Part shown: in pieces, positions 22,748 to 35,900 of the stretch
Position numbering within the stretch: the first letter of the stretch is position 1
How the letters are laid out: every line of letters starts with the position of its first letter
Assembly: GCA_028671895.1 (NCBI GenBank)
Contig: CM053809.1
Coordinates: 5,439,501-5,503,500 of the forward strand
DNA length: 64,000 bases
Reading direction: 5' to 3'
Origin: Oenanthe sinensis
Lineage: Eukaryota; Streptophyta; Magnoliopsida; Apiales; Apiaceae
Made by a program: the position numbers and the translations under genes
Notes under the pieces: model-generated
Told to the model about the DNA's origin: nothing
The model's database searches: none
The model's input: only the letters and a program-made list of their open reading frames with translations

Positions 22748-22963
22748 TGTTGTTAAACATTTAACACACAAATTTCTAGAGGATAACTCAACTAACAACT
22801 AATAAAGTAAATACGACATGTAAGTATTGTAAATAATAAACAAAAGTTATGGTTTTATATTTAACAATTTTCCAGATTCATACATAAAAGATAAGTACAA
22901 GATAGTTGTTCCTCTAGCACTGAACAAAAATAACATTGTTTCTATCTTGACCTATCTAGGACT
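22748..22963 (-). other. RE5 3' untranslated internal region
   Basis: AT-rich, non-coding, between the ORF3 stop and the PPT. It resembles the equivalent part of RE8 (47700-47880) in the order of its motifs. Nothing else seen. Confidence 0.5.
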
Positions 22964-25881
22964 TCAGTTTTCTGCAGAATCAACTTCACCTTCTTCTAAA
23001 TTTGAACTTCTGTGCACATATGTCCTTGGTACCTCTTCGACTTCTGTCTGAGTGGATTCTCCATACTTCCTTCTATTAATAGCTTGTTGTAATTCCCACT
23101 CCACTTCTAGATCAGTTTGACTCTTGACTTCTTCTCCCACATCATAGGGCTGAGTTGAATCAATTCTATGCATCTGCCTGATGTATGATTGAATATTTTT
23201 TGATAAGCAGTAGTTTATGATCTTTTGAGCTGCATCCAACTTAGCCTGGGACCTGAATCCTTTGGATCTCAACATTGTTTCAACTTCAATCATGTATTTC
23301 ACTGTGCAGCCCTTTAGTGACTCCTCATCCAGCTTCATAATCTGATAAAGCCTGTTGTTGTAGAACCTTACCTCATGAGGGTCGTTTAAGATTTGTGGAC
23401 TGACAGCTCTTGCTATGTCTCGAAGTCTGTCTCTTAAAATTTCGTTTTCTTCTGAACTTTTTTTGACTTTGTTCATTAACGTCCAGATTACTGATAGAGA
23501 TCTCTGACGAAAGAATTCCATAGAGACCCTGAATGTGCCATTCCTGTGTGTGTACAACAGAATCTGGCAGTCATCTAGAATGTTATCCACAATCACAGTG
23601 ATGTAGTCAACTTCTTCTTTGGTTGCTTTCATGAAGTTATCCAGACAGTCATTTGAATCTTGCAGGCTTTCAATTAGAAATTGTAACTTGTAATCTTCAA
23701 ACGGTCCTTTCTGAAGTTTGTCCATGATTTCTCTGGAGGTATCCCATTTCTTCCCTATTTTCAATCGCACATCTTCTTTCTTCTTTCTGACAGCTATAGC
23801 CCACAAATTTTACTTTTCTTGGCTTTCTTTCCTTTCTGTCTGTGTTTTCTCTTTGACCAGAGCTTTCAAATTTTCTGTTCTAGTATTGCTTACTTTGATG
23901 TCCTCTTTCAATTTCTTTATGGCCTCTTCATAGGCAAGATCAATTCCCTTCTCTTTTGGAAACAGAAATTCCTCATCAAAAGCAGCTTCTTCATCAGCTC
24001 TACAGTGGTCAGGAATGTTTGATTCATCATGAGCACTGTCATCAATGAATTGCTCTTGAGCATAATACTATTCTTCTGGTTCTGGATCAAACGATTGAAA
24101 TTGTTCTTCATCAGAATACAACTTAGCTTTCCCTTTATCTTGAGCAGCAGCCCCTTCATCTCTAGCTACTTTTTTCTTTGTTTTCTCCCCCTTAGTTGAG
24201 GGATCCTCTTGAGTTTTAGAGGCTTCAAAAGATGTCATCAGTTTCTGCATAGTCAGATAGACTTGCTTCATTCCTTCATTCAGATGTGTCATGCCATCAT
24301 CTAGTTTACTGAATCGTTGAGTAGAGATCTTTTCATTTTCAATGATTGTGAGGGTTAAACTTTTCTCAACGTCATCAATTCTTTCATGTAATTTGCTCAC
24401 TTTTTTCATATCTTCAGCAATAAGACTCTGAACGTTCTGGATGTCTTGAGTTTTTAGAAGAATGGAGGATTTGACATCTTCAACATCCTTTCGCACTATT
24501 GTCAGCTGCTGTGTTACAGAGGCAGATGTAGATTTTTCTTCTGCTTGTGCTTTTACTTTTACCAACTCAGCCTGAACAATTTACATTTCTTTCTGGAGAG
24601 CTTCCATTTTAGATAGTAGTTGACTGTGTGTGTGTGCACTCATCTCACTTGCACTCCTGTTTATCTCACTATCACTCTGTGCATATGTTTCACTCTGTGT
24701 TTCCCTCACATCACTAGTGTTTAGCTCCTCTCCAGATCCATATGCTGTACCTGTAAATACAACAATAGCTTTTGAAGAGTGAAAATGCTCTTCTGATGCC
24801 TGTGAAGGCGCGTCCTCAACAAGTTTGACTTGAAGCGGCTCCGCTACTAACGTAGCTGCTCCATAAATGAAGCCCCATCTCCCTCTAAAGAGTGGTTGCC
24901 TCTCAAACCCACTAGTGGATTCGAGACCTTCTCGTAAGAGAACTGGTGAAAGAAATCCAGTGGAGTCACCACCTTAGACAATGTAATGACAGGCTCTTGA
25001 GAGTCTGTGGTGCTCCTTAGTACCTCAGAGGGTATCTGATGCTGCACTGCATCGAAAATGTCATGGTCCACAACATAGGTGGCATCCGACGAGTTTTCAT
25101 TAAAAACATTTTCTTCAACAAATGTGCCCTCCTGTGTTTGTGTTTTTTCAAGTGAAGGTCCTGCTAGTGTGATTGCTAGCAGTGTGTTTTCCTCACTATC
25201 TGATGTTGTAGCCGAACAGCGAATTAGATCACCTGGTTGAGCAAATGTATCTATAGAATTTTGGATGGCCATTTCAAAATCCATATCCCATTGACCGGAA
25301 TAGGTTGAGGCTGCAGTTGTCTCAGGTTCAAATCTAGATTTTTTAGAAGGAGGAGACAGAGCTGCGGGTTCACTCACATCAGTACCAAGACCCCTAATTA
25401 TTCTGACAGGTTTCTTCCTTTTTCTGACTTGTACCAAAGAGGAGGATGAAGGAGAAACTATTTGAGGCTCTAATTCAGTTTGGGACAGAACCTGTGTGTT
25501 TTCAGGTTCGTAGCTGATATCCTGGAGTGTAAGAACACCATCATAGTCTGCTACAGATAAATCTAGAAGTGGACTACATATATTTATAGGAAGGAAAATA
25601 GAACCCAGGGTATGAGATAGTACCTGTTGTTCATTTACTTCCTGTTGTGCTTGATTAGCAGCTTCGACCAATAGCTGCGCAGCCACTTGCATTTCCTCTT
25701 CCTGCTGTGGCTCTGGCTCTGCATGTTGAGCATGTTCTGGATTTGCAATTCTGCTGTTCTGGAACAGAGCCTTATCCTCATCTGAAACAAGATCATTTAT
25801 AAATAGTATTAAAAATCTTGGATAATAGCATAGTACAATTTGTTCCATGCTCTATGGTGTCCCCATCTTTCTGATAATTTC
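22964..25881 (-). pseudogene. RE5 ORF3, main part, with stops
   Basis: On the minus strand this starts after the RE6 insertion in a segment with YYPRFLILFINDLV (end of the N-terminal domain). A Gln/Glu-rich region and a basic cluster VRKRKKPVRII (about 25400) follow. A long coiled-coil-like region lies at about 24560-24240, with a PPT-like CTAAGGGGGAGAA (revcomp near 24185), and an ordered C-terminal domain with YMIEVETMLRSKGFRSQAKLDAA (about 23250) ends in NLEEGEVDSAEN. In-frame stops occur near 24065 and 23811, and frame changes near 24600-24850. No signal peptide or transmembrane stretch is seen. The C-terminal domain is shared with RE6 ORF3. Dead copy; function of the family unknown. Confidence 0.85.
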
Positions 25882-26898
25882 TGTAAAGCATAATGTAACG
25901 TAACATAACATGTAACCGAGGAAACTAACTCAACACAGATGGTCGGTAACTTATATTAAAATGAAGCACGGAATTGACTGCGAATCGTTTATAAGTTGAA
26001 TACAAAAGACCAAAACATTAGATGAAGCTTTGAAGACATTGAAGATCACTGAAAGAAGTTCATTAACATGTTCAAGCCTCAGTGAAGAATAAAGATATAG
26101 TGTTTCAGAGGTTCAGAAGATGTCAGAGGTTTTACAACAGAGAAGTCAAGGGATTCCAGTGAATTACATAAGCACTTCTTAACAGCTAGAGAAACAGGGC
26201 CAATTGATTAGCCAAGAAGATGTGAAGATCAAGTTCTGTTAGTCGTTTGTGAACCAGACCAGTTGCACTAAATGTCAGCACAAAAAGAATTGAGAACTGC
26301 ATCTACGTTAGAAAAGAATTGGCTGTATAACCGTTGTGTGCTAAAGCTCAGAGAAAATCAAGTTCAAGTAGTAAAGGTAAATTTATTAACTTAGTTGTAG
26401 TGAAAAGAAATATTACAGAGCTTTTAATCGTTGGAAAAATGGCTAAGGTGAACTACCGATAGTTGGTTTTGGCTGTTTGACTGTTTTGTCTTATTTACCG
26501 ACGGTTGGGTCTCCTGTTTGGCTATTTTGTCTTATTTACCGACGGTTAGTAAATCACTCGACGGTTAGCCTTTTTAGATATATTATTAATTCTATTTCCT
26601 CGATGGTTATGGTTTTAATAATTCATTTGAGTCGATAGTTATAACTGATAGTTGGTTTGACTGTTTCGTCTAAATTGCTCGACGGTTACAGCATCTCGAT
26701 AGTTAAGGGACAGATAAATATCCAGATTATTTATTCCATCGACGGTTAAGTCATTCGATAGTTATGGCACTTCGATAGTTGAGGGTTTAAGATTGTTTAA
26801 TCTACAGCCAGCCACAGCATGCCACCTATCATTGATATCCTTGAGCAGAATTGTTTTAAGTGATTTATTTCTCTCGACGGTTATCAACAGACTCATCG
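25882..26898 (+). repeat. RE6 5' LTR, truncated after about 1017 bp
   Basis: Starts TGTAAAGCATAATG, matching the 3' LTR (60513 onward) until about 26895-26899, where it jumps into pol. The missing last 500 bases include the U5 hairpin. It carries the words CGACGGTTA and CGATAGTTA from about 26450. Confidence 0.93.
26450..26890 (+). repeat. Dispersed words TCGACGGTTA / TCGATAGTTA (RE6 5' LTR)
   Basis: About fifteen copies of YCGAYRGTTR, irregularly spaced. The 3' LTR copy is at about 61085-61565, and the same words in both orientations occur before ORF3 (31955-32572). Confidence 0.85.
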
Positions 26899-28053
26899 AA
26901 ATGCTATGTATTGAAAGATGAACATCTAGGCAAGTTTGATGCTAAAGCAGATGAAGGGATTTTTCTTGGTTACTCACTTGAGTCTAAGACGTACAGGGTA
27001 TATGTGATTGAAACTCATAAGGTCATTGATAGCCTTAATGTAACGTTTGACGACACCAAACTCCCAAGTCTTCAAAAGGATAAAAATTCTGAATCTCTGA
27101 AAATTGAAAATCTATCAAAATACTACTTAGGAGATGAAGACGTACCTGGTGTTGCATCTGGTAGTCATGTACACATGAAGATTGATAATCTAGAGCAAAG
27201 CAGTGGAAGTGTTGGTAATACCACACAGTCACAGTCTGTATTTCAAAATCAGTCTGTTACTGAACCTGCTAGCTCAACTGGTGGATCATCAAATAATGAA
27301 GGCAGCAACTCAGGGGGAGGTGAAGAAGGATCAGCTAGTCGCTCTCAACACAACTACGAAGAAGGACAATCATCAAGGGCTAATCTGCCTAGACAGAGGG
27401 TATAGAACAGAGATCATCCCTTTGAATTAATCATTGGTGACCCAGAGAGTGGTGTGAGGACTGGAAGAGCAACAGAGAATGAATGTCTGTACTCTGGTTT
27501 TCTATCAGAGGAAGAACCTAAAAAGGTTGAAGATGCTCTAGAAGATCCAGATTGGGTGATTGCGATGCAAGATGAACTCAATCAGTTTGATAGGCAGAAA
27601 GTTTGGAAACTGGTACCCAGACCTAAAGACAAATCTGTTATTGGCACAAAATGGGTATTCAGGAATAAGTTGGATGAAGATGGCATTGTTACGAGGAACA
27701 AGGCCAGACTGGTTGCTAAGGGGTATTCTCAAGAAGAAGGAATAGATTATGACGAGACCTATGCACCAGTAGCAAGACTTGAAGCCATCAGGATGTTTTT
27801 GGCATTCGCAACACATTCAGACTTTAAAGTTTATCAAATGGATGTGAAGAGTGCATTCCTGAATGGGGAGCTGGAAGAAGAAGTATATGTAGAGCAACCT
27901 CCGGGTTTCGAGATCAAAGATCATATGGACTTTGTGTACTTTCTTTTTAAAGCTCTTTATGGACTCAAGAAGGCACCTCGAACTTGGTATGAAACACTAT
28001 CTGAATTTTTAATTGAAAATGGTTTTATCAGAGGTGTTATAGATAAGACTCTC
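26899..28053 (+). pseudogene. pol: RE6 pol, integrase tail to RT, before sLTR-b
   Basis: Begins inside the integrase C-terminal region (KCYVLKDEHLGKFDAKA), directly fused to the 5' LTR. The Ser/Gly-rich linker contains the AGGGGGAG tract (27312-27319). A TAG replaces a conserved Trp codon at 27403-27405. RT continues with WVFRNKLDEDG, FKVYQMDVKSAFLNGELEEEVYVEQPPGF and ALYGLKKAPRTWY. The frame is cut at the RVIDKTL-like segment by sLTR-b. Protease and the integrase catalytic core are gone. It cannot be functional. Confidence 0.92.
27312..27319 (+). promoter_or_regulatory. Candidate central polypurine tract (RE6)
   Basis: AGGGGGAG in context CTCAGGGGGAGGTG, at the same place in the integrase-RT linker as in RE1 and RE8. 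Confidence 0.4.
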
Positions 28054-28676
28054 TGATGTATATTTTTCTATGTAGATCAGATTTACAGCGGAAAAGTAAC
28101 TTTAGATTGCTTCTATAAAGAATTTAATCACCAAGAAACAAAACTAAAGGATCGATTTGCTTAGATTGCTTAAAGAAATTAATCACCCACAAACTAAACG
28201 AAATCTGGATAAGAAAGTATAAAGGAATTAACCACCAACTTCCTAGGGTTTTGCAAGTATAAAAACTCACGATTTTATTTATCAAATTCTTCTCCCTTAA
28301 AAGATTACAATATATGGGTATATATAGGCAAGGAATATAACCTTAACCTAAAACAATTAGGATTCTCAATTAGATTCAAAATCAGCTAGGAATTTGCTAA
28401 TACTTGAACCCAAATTGGAAACCAATCAAAAGCCCAATCCAAATAGGAATTACATCAAAACCATATTCAACTAGAAAAATAAATCCTAAGTGCTTAAAAC
28501 AAGAAAAACCCTTTCAAGTGAAAGGTAAAAACTTGCAAGCCAAAATTTACTTAATATAATTATCTAATAATAACCCCAACATAATAAATCAATCAATTTT
28601 GGTAATTAAGCTAATTATTGGCTTCACAATAGATTCCCATGAGATCAAATAGATCAGCCATAATGCTCCTGCATCA
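28054..28676 (-). mobile_element. sLTR-b: 623-bp solo LTR in RE6 RT
   Basis: Ends TGATG...CATCA, flanked by the 5-bp TSD CTCTC (28049-28053 and 28677-28681); the RT frame continues after excision. A TATATATA box on the minus strand (about 28318-28325), followed by AAACCCTAGG in the minus direction, suggests minus orientation. No coding sequence, PBS or PPT. It lacks the C-rich U5 hairpin, so it is a different lineage. Confidence 0.88.
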
Positions 28677-28681
28677 CTCTC

Positions 28682-29668
28682 TTTCATAAAATGCACAAAA
28701 ATAATTTGATATTAGTTCAAGTGTATGTTGATGATATTATATTCGGTTCTACTAATGATGAGCTATGCAAGAGATTTGCTAAGTTAATGCAGAGTAGGTA
28801 CGAGATGAGTATGATGGGCGAGCTTACTTTCTTCCTTGGACTACAAGTGAGTCAGAAGAAAGATTAGATCTTCATTTGCCAGGAAAAGTACATCAGAGAT
28901 CTTCTAAAGAAGTATGGACTTGAAGATTCAGCCCCCGCCAAGACTCCAATGCCAACTGCCACAAAGCTTGATGAGGACAAATCAGGTAAATCTATCGACA
29001 TCACAAGTTACAGAGGTATGATTGGATCTCTACTTTACTTAACTGCAAGTAGGCCAGATATTATGTTTTCAACTTGCCTATGTGCACGGTTCCAAGCTAA
29101 CCCAAAAGAGTCTCACCTTATAGCTGTCAAAAGAATATTTAGATACTTGAAGGGTAATCCAAATTTGGGAATTTGGTATCCTAAAGGTACTATTTTTGAC
29201 CTAATCGGCTATACAGACTCGGATTTTGCAGGTTGTAAGATTGACAGGAAGAGTACTTCTGGAAGCTGTCAATTCTTGGGAAGAAGATTGGTCTCATGGT
29301 ATAGCATGAAGCAGCACTCAGTGTCTACCTCAACAGCAGAGGCAGAATACATCGCAGCAGGTAGCTGTTGTGCTCAGATCCTATGGATGAGAAACCAACT
29401 CCAAGACTATGGCTTTATGTTGAACAAGATTCCAATATTCTGCGACAACACAAGCGCCATAGCTATAACCAATAATCCGGTTCAGCACTCACGAACCAAG
29501 CACATTGATATCAGGTATCACTTTATACGAGAGCATGTCATGAATGGAATTGTGGAGTTACATTTTGTACCCACAGAACAACAACTTGCAGACATCTTCA
29601 CGAAACCACTAGACGAATCCACTTTCTCTAGGTTGGTTAGTGAATTAGGGATGTTAAATTTAAATTAA
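28682..29668 (+). pseudogene. pol: RE6 pol, RT C-terminus and RNase H, after sLTR-b
   Basis: The YVDD catalytic motif is at about 28728 (QVYVDDIIFGST), followed by MMGELTFFLGLQV. A premature TAG lies near 28865. RNase H motifs YTDSDFAGCKIDRKS, STAEAEYIAAGS, DNTSAIA and HIDIRYHFIREHV are intact. It ends in FSRLVSELGMLN, the usual C-terminus in this group. The frame is the same as before sLTR-b once the insert and one TSD are removed. Confidence 0.93.
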
Positions 29669-29834
29669 TTTTTTGTTTGCGAGGAGTTGTATGGATTCAC
29701 AAGTTATTGAATTTTTATATCCAAAGGACTTGTGACCTCCAGTCTAACTTATAATCTCGGGCTTATGAATATCAATATTAATTATCATAAGTATACCAGT
29801 TATGCTGTGTGGTAATTATTCGATATAGCACAAG
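29669..29834 (+). other. RE6 pol-ORF3 spacer, first part
   Basis: Short AT-rich non-coding stretch up to the sLTR-c insertion. The last five bases (ACAAG) pair with ATAAG at 31363-31367 as a one-mismatch TSD. Confidence 0.5.
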
Positions 29835-31362
29835 TGTTAGTGTTGGTGTCCTAGAGACAATACTTTTAATGTTTTATTGAAAACAATTAAGAATTATGTT
29901 TTATGTGATTATTTAATTAATATTTATTATGTCTTTATTTACTGCGTCATAAATTGAAAGAATAATAAATGTCCTTGGAATATTAATACGTAATATATAT
30001 CTTTAAGTATGTGACTTAAAAATGAGATTATATGAATAATATTTTATTCCTAAAAGTCCCTAATCGAGTATTATTATTTAAGGACAATAATAATGTAATA
30101 AGACTAGCATGTTTGTTGACTGATGACCACATCTCATTAGTCATAGGTATGGTGATACTAAAGTCAAGAACATAAGTGCATGTCTCAATGCATGGCACTG
30201 GACAGACCCGTTGTGAGAATCTACATGTTGATAAGTGCCATAAGAAATTCTTATAGTGATAATGATGTAATGATCCTTAGACTTGAAATCATTATATTTC
30301 TATACGAGAATTAATATACTTTGATTACACTCAAAGTTATCTTTAACCGGGTAATGATAAAGGTGGACATTGGGTATGCTATGAATCGTATGAGAAATAT
30401 GAATGATAGATATAGGATTTAACCCTCCTATTTTAGGAGCGATATTATTGGCCTCTTGATTGAGTGAGACTATAAAATGCATGGTCATGCTCAAATTTTG
30501 ATTTGATTATTAGTCTACTCATTGATCAAGGAAACCTGGATTAAACGTTGAAGAGGATGACACATTACATGCCTCGAGTTTGATCTATAATATAAGGTTA
30601 AAGGGATTATATTACAATGTACATTACTCACGAAAGGTTTAATTGAATCACCAATTATTATTATTACTTGGGTAGCAATAATGTATTACTAGATGCCGCT
30701 CATTGTTTATAATTTTATTAGTAGAAAATAAAATTATTGCCAACGTAATAATAACCTATAGGGTCACACATAAAGAACGTTTAAACGGAGTGTTATTTAA
30801 ATTATGAATTTAAATACTGTTATTATTATTAATTTGAATTTATTTATTTATTTAATTAAGTGAGACTTGATTAATTATATACATATTAGAATTCGAATTT
30901 ATTAATAATATAAATCCGAAATCTGAATGGATTTTAAGAAGTCCAATCAGAATAGGGTTTTGGCCCAAGTCCCTCTCTCCCCTATATATACATAAAGATG
31001 TATAGTTTAGGGTTAACAGTTTTATAATTTCATTTTTAATAAAACCCTAGCACCTCTACGTTATTTGAGAGGCTAGAGAAAGAGAGAGACAAAGAGGAAG
31101 AAACAGGCTAGAACCTAACTCCGGTGATCGTTAGACGATACGACGTTCGTGTGGATACCGATAGAGAGCAGATTTCTGTGAAGGGCTGCTGTGATTCATC
31201 GCTACTGGACCTCTATAATTATCATAAGGAAAGCTTTAATAAGGTACACATCCGATTCTCCATAATCATCCGCTTATTATACACGGATCCTGCATTTGGG
31301 ATTCGTTATTTTGTATTTATTTTTCGCATTTTTTCCGCCGCGTGTGTGCCCGAATCCCAACA
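29835..31362 (+). mobile_element. sLTR-c: 1528-bp solo LTR in the RE6 spacer
   Basis: Begins TGTTAGTGTTGG and ends GAATCCCAACA, with TSD ACAAG / ATAAG (one mismatch, so less certain than the others). A CCTATATATACAT box at about 30992 and AAACCCTAG near 31040 give plus orientation. A short open frame (31124-31366) runs through the transcribed leader and is not credible as a gene. No internal sequence is present. It lacks the C-rich hairpin, so it is a non-SIRE lineage. Confidence 0.78.
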
Positions 31363-32923
31363 ATAAGTAGTTAACTGCTACATAAGTGTTTGTAGTTAAC
31401 ATGAAGCATAACAGTCTGTGGTTTAGAATTAATTGGTGGATTTCAATGTTATGAGATCTAGCTGAGAGATTCTATATCAGACAGGTTGTGATCTTTAGTG
31501 AGAAATTGGTTGTACAGACTTGTTTATTTAATGTACTGGTTATCACTGAAAAAAATGTGTAGCAATTACTTTTCATGATCTTATTTTGCATAACTGTCTG
31601 CATGATTATTCATAGTATGCTTGTATGATCGTTTGGATTGTGATTGGGTTGGTTTAAAATTTTTGAAAATTTCAAAAGTAACAGAATATGGAACAAAAAA
31701 ATTTTTGGTTCAAAAGATTTTAAAGCAACCACCTGTGTTTATTAGTATTATTATAATAATTATGAATATTGTCTGTTTGTGGATTTCAAATTGGATTATT
31801 ATTAATTCGATAGTTATTTCCAAATTAAGATACTAATATTTCTATTTTAGGAATATTAATCCATTAATTTAAGAAATCTCTATTTAATTAATTTTATGAA
31901 TATTTGAAATTATTTTGTAAGTGTATTTAAATGATTTTTATTATTTTTAAAACTCTCGACAGTTACCAATTATATATATTTTTCGTAACCATCGAAGTGA
32001 TTTTAAACAGTACTCGATAGTTATGATAAAATATATTATATTAGTAACAGTCGAAGTAGTCTTTTGGCTAATATATATAATAGAAAAATATCCATCTCGA
32101 TAGTTATGGTAAATCATTATTTTTATTCTATAACTAACTATCGAATGGGTTAAGTTGGTTTTATTTTATTTATTAGTGTGCATCTCGATAGTTACTAAAT
32201 AATGAATCTGGTTAGTTGTTTTATCTGCTTCGATAGTTGTTTTTTTGCTAACCGTCGAAGAGAATAAATTAATTAACCTTTCGATAGTTACGTATTATAT
32301 ATTTTTATTGCTAACTATCGAAGTGTTCTATTTTTGATAACCATCGAGTTGTTTAAATGTTTCTAAAAATAATAAAAACAAAAAAAAAGTAACCATCGAA
32401 GTGGTCGCCAGTTAAGTAGAAGAATATATATATAGTTTCTATGTCCATCTCGCCAGTTTAGTTAAATATATATATATAGTTTAGTTAAGTCCATCTCACC
32501 AGTACTAGTTAGACACAGCACCTTTAATACACACACACACTCTCGACTGTTATAACCATCGAGCAGAAAGTTGATTTTCTTTCCTCATTTTTCTACCATT
32601 CTAGTACTAGTTTTGAAAATCTAAACCGATAGAATTGAAGATCCAGTCATCCCGAATTATTTGATACCAGCCTTGTATCGTTTGGTTTCAGTTTTGTTTC
32701 GGGTGTTTCAAACTTTGGGATTTTCTCTAGGGTTTATTTGAGGTCTAAAAATCACATAAAAATAGTTTCACCGTTCAAATCTCTCCTAGTTTAGCATATA
32801 TTTTTTTTTCACGATTTTTGGAGGAGTTTTGAATTTTAGTGTTTTCGGTTCGTTATCGAGTCTAATTAAATTCGTAATTAATTGTTTAAAGTTAAAATTT
32901 TCGATAATTTTTACTAGTTAAAA
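31363..32923 (+). other. RE6 pol-ORF3 spacer, second part
   Basis: AT-rich non-coding DNA. From about 31955 to 32572 it is studded with the RE6 LTR words in both orientations. The last 350 bases are a leader-like stretch without features other than T-rich runs. Confidence 0.7.
31955..32572. repeat. Words CTCGATAGTTA / TAACCATCGAAG before RE6 ORF3
   Basis: About seventeen copies of the RE6 word, roughly half in each orientation (for example CTCGATAGTTATG, AACTATCGAAG, AACCATCGAAG), over about 600 bases. Spacing is irregular. The LTR carries the same word mostly in one orientation. Confidence 0.85.
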
Positions 32924-35900
32924 ATGGTTAGAATTTTTACTATTACCAAAACGAATTTAGTTGCCGAGTTTGACATTCAGTCCCTTCCTGCTAATTATCG
33001 GGCCTAGGCACGAGTGTTACTCGAATATTCTCGAGTGAGGTATGCCTTAGTAACAGACGTGATATTAAATCATAATATGCTACGAGACTGTTACAGTTCT
33101 GCATATAACTCTTCAGCTGTTGATGAACTGACTTTTACATTTAGTATTGCTAATCAGGAAATCCGGGTGACGGAGCTAAATTTGAATCGTATCTTAAGAT
33201 TCCCTGAGAATAATCTAGTCCCTTATCCCAATTCCGAACAATTAACTCAGTTCTTCACGACTATCAACTACGTAAATCCTAATCTCCACGACTCAGGTGA
33301 AAGGTGTAAACATCATTTACCTAAGGAATGGAATTTCTTTTTCCACACTCTTATGCAATGTTTCTCTTACAAAAAGTTCAACACACACAGTATTTCAAGT
33401 TTTTATCGAACTTTAGGCTTCAGTGTTGCTAATAATTGTAGTAGATAAATTTTGGTAGGTTATTATTGAATCAGATGTTGTATGTTATGGGATCGGTGGA
33501 GTACAGAAACCTTCAAGTCACTAATGTGGAGTGTTACTTTCCACGATTCCTACAGCTTATCCTTAATGATCTAACGACTAACGAGGAAAAACTACTATAT
33601 ACTAGTAGTGTTACCTCTTTGTGTATGAAACAGAAAAATAGGATAGCCAACACTCTGAACAATAACATAAACTACATCAACGAAGCACCTGCTCAAATGA
33701 CTGAATACATGCAGGGTTGTGTAGTGGACATGGAAAGAGACGAGCCTCAAGAAGATGATCAGGTCCCTGAACCAGTGCAAGAATCAGTTCCAGTAGCTAC
33801 TCCTGTACATGATTTAGCTCAAGAAGAGGAAGTGGTTCAGGTGATAGAGGAATTACAAATTTCAGGAGATGGATTTCAAAGTATATCTGGAGGAGATTCT
33901 GTAGGTCATGCTAACAGTCAGAAATCATATCATCCTTGGACTCCTACGGGTAGTACTCAAGGTAGTCTTCATGTCTCTGACTCTTCGGCTTATTCTAATT
34001 TACAGGATCTTTTTGGAGAAAGTGTCATGAACCTATCAGCTGAGCCCTCTGTGGCTGTAGGACAAGGCAATGAATCTGAAACCCAACAGATTCTAACCAC
34101 TGCCTCAGAACCAAACACTATAAAAACCTTACCTTTATCTTCTCTCCAACCCCTAAAAAGAAAATTTGTGAGTGAGGGAGATAGTGCCTCAGAAGCACCA
34201 CATAAGGAAGGTGAGGGAACCCAAACAGCTCTGCCTCTGACTAGACGTCGATTAGAAGAACCTGAGGTATCTGTTAGCCCATCTATACCCTCTCAAAAGG
34301 ATATAGAGCTGAAAAAGGCAAATACACAGTCTCTAGGGACATCCTCTCAACAGGGTGAACCTATTTAAATTCGCACGTCGGCCAGGGCATCTGAAAGAGT
34401 GTCAATAATTGAGCCTCCAACCAAGCTATATGTTGCACTGAAAGGAGCACACACACAAGAGGAATTGACGGATGTTGCTACTACTGTAGCAGAACCTATG
34501 CAGGTAGATCCTGTACAGGTCATGCCTTCACAGGCTATTGCGGGAGTCACGGGTCCTTCATTGCTAAACATTACTGGATCCAATGTGATAAGCCCCCCAG
34601 GAGGAACATTCCTTGCTCCTAATAAGGAGGTCTCCACCACTATTAGTAGAAAGGAGAAGCAACTACTTGGCAATAGTTCTTCGGATGAGCCATTTAAGAT
34701 TTTAACTGCAGGTACAAAAGGCTTGCTGGAGTCAATGAAAGTGAGTGAAACACCAACAGAACGTTTGAGTGATCATAATTCACCCACACCTCTAAGACCG
34801 AGCGAGAGAATTGAGAGACAAACACCTACAGAACCTGTCAGTGAGACACCTACCAGCCAAATAGATACCCTCACAATGCACATACAATCTCTAAGTCAAA
34901 GGGTTTATAACCTGGAGACTACTGTCACCGAAATGAAATCTGAATTTCACAGCAAAGTTATGGAAATAAAATCTGTTCAATACAACATGTTGCAGGATTT
35001 ACAGAATTTTAAGACTGCTATGAAGAAGTTTGTTACAGATTTGTTTGAAATGTATAAATCTCAAACTACTCAAATCCCTGCTTCGGAGGATAACACAACT
35101 AAGGGGGAGATGATAGTGCGAGAGCAAGAAAAAGAATCTGGTGCTGATATGGGGAGTAAAGACAAAGGGAAAGGCAAGTTGGTAGAAGTAGAAAAAGAAG
35201 CAAACATTTATACATCTCAGGGGGAGCAAGATATACCACTGGAGGTAAGGCTCACACTTGAAGAAGGAGAAATATGGGAACCTTCTCATACTGCCCCTAC
35301 AGCTCAGGAAGATGATTTGTTTGATGAATTTGTAAATGGTGTCGCTTATCAGTTCACTGAAACGGACTTTGTGGAAACGTTTGGTTTGCTAGATGCAAAT
35401 CAATCCAGGATAAGGGCATGTGAAATTGCACGAATGTCTCAAAAGAAAGTCAGAAAAGAACACTACAACCACTATATTATAAGGAGACAAAGGCCGTTGG
35501 TATTATCAAGAGAAAGAAGTGCATGGGACAAGGCTAGGAGTCTTTTGCAGAAACCAGAGTTAAGAGTTATTCAAAATGAAGATCAAAAAGTTCCAGAAGC
35601 ATTGCAAGAAGCTCACAAGAGTCATCCATCAATAAATCAGTTTTTTCATGCATTGAGACAAACAATTAAATTGATATTCATCACGTCTAACATCAATGGA
35701 TGGCGGATTCAGATTCAATTCAATAATTCGACTACTAAGACCATTTCTTCTAATTTTATCAAGTTGAGGTCTCTCACAGAATTGTATGTCATGAAGATTA
35801 GAGTGGACAAGAGATCTCATGTGAATGAACTTCTTACTGATATGATTGAAGATCAAATGAGCAAAGCAGAAGTTGAAGTTCACACAACTCCTTATACAGT

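Larger units (their letters stand above)
21535..25881 (-). mobile_element. RE5: 3' part of a minus-strand SIRE-type element, split by RE6
   Basis: Contains the 3' LTR, purine tract and most of ORF3. The element resumes at 62041-62284 on the far side of RE6, which is flanked by the TSD ATTTC (25877-25881 and 62036-62040). Gag, pol and the 5' LTR are absent from the window; beyond 62284 the sequence changes to RE9. The LTR belongs to the same family as RE8 but is clearly diverged. Confidence 0.88.

Noticed and set aside
31124..31366. 80-residue ORF
   Set aside because: Lies in the leader end of sLTR-c and crosses its edge; LTR sequence, not a gene.
32530..32542. AC microsatellite
   Set aside because: Only about six CA units; not remarkable.
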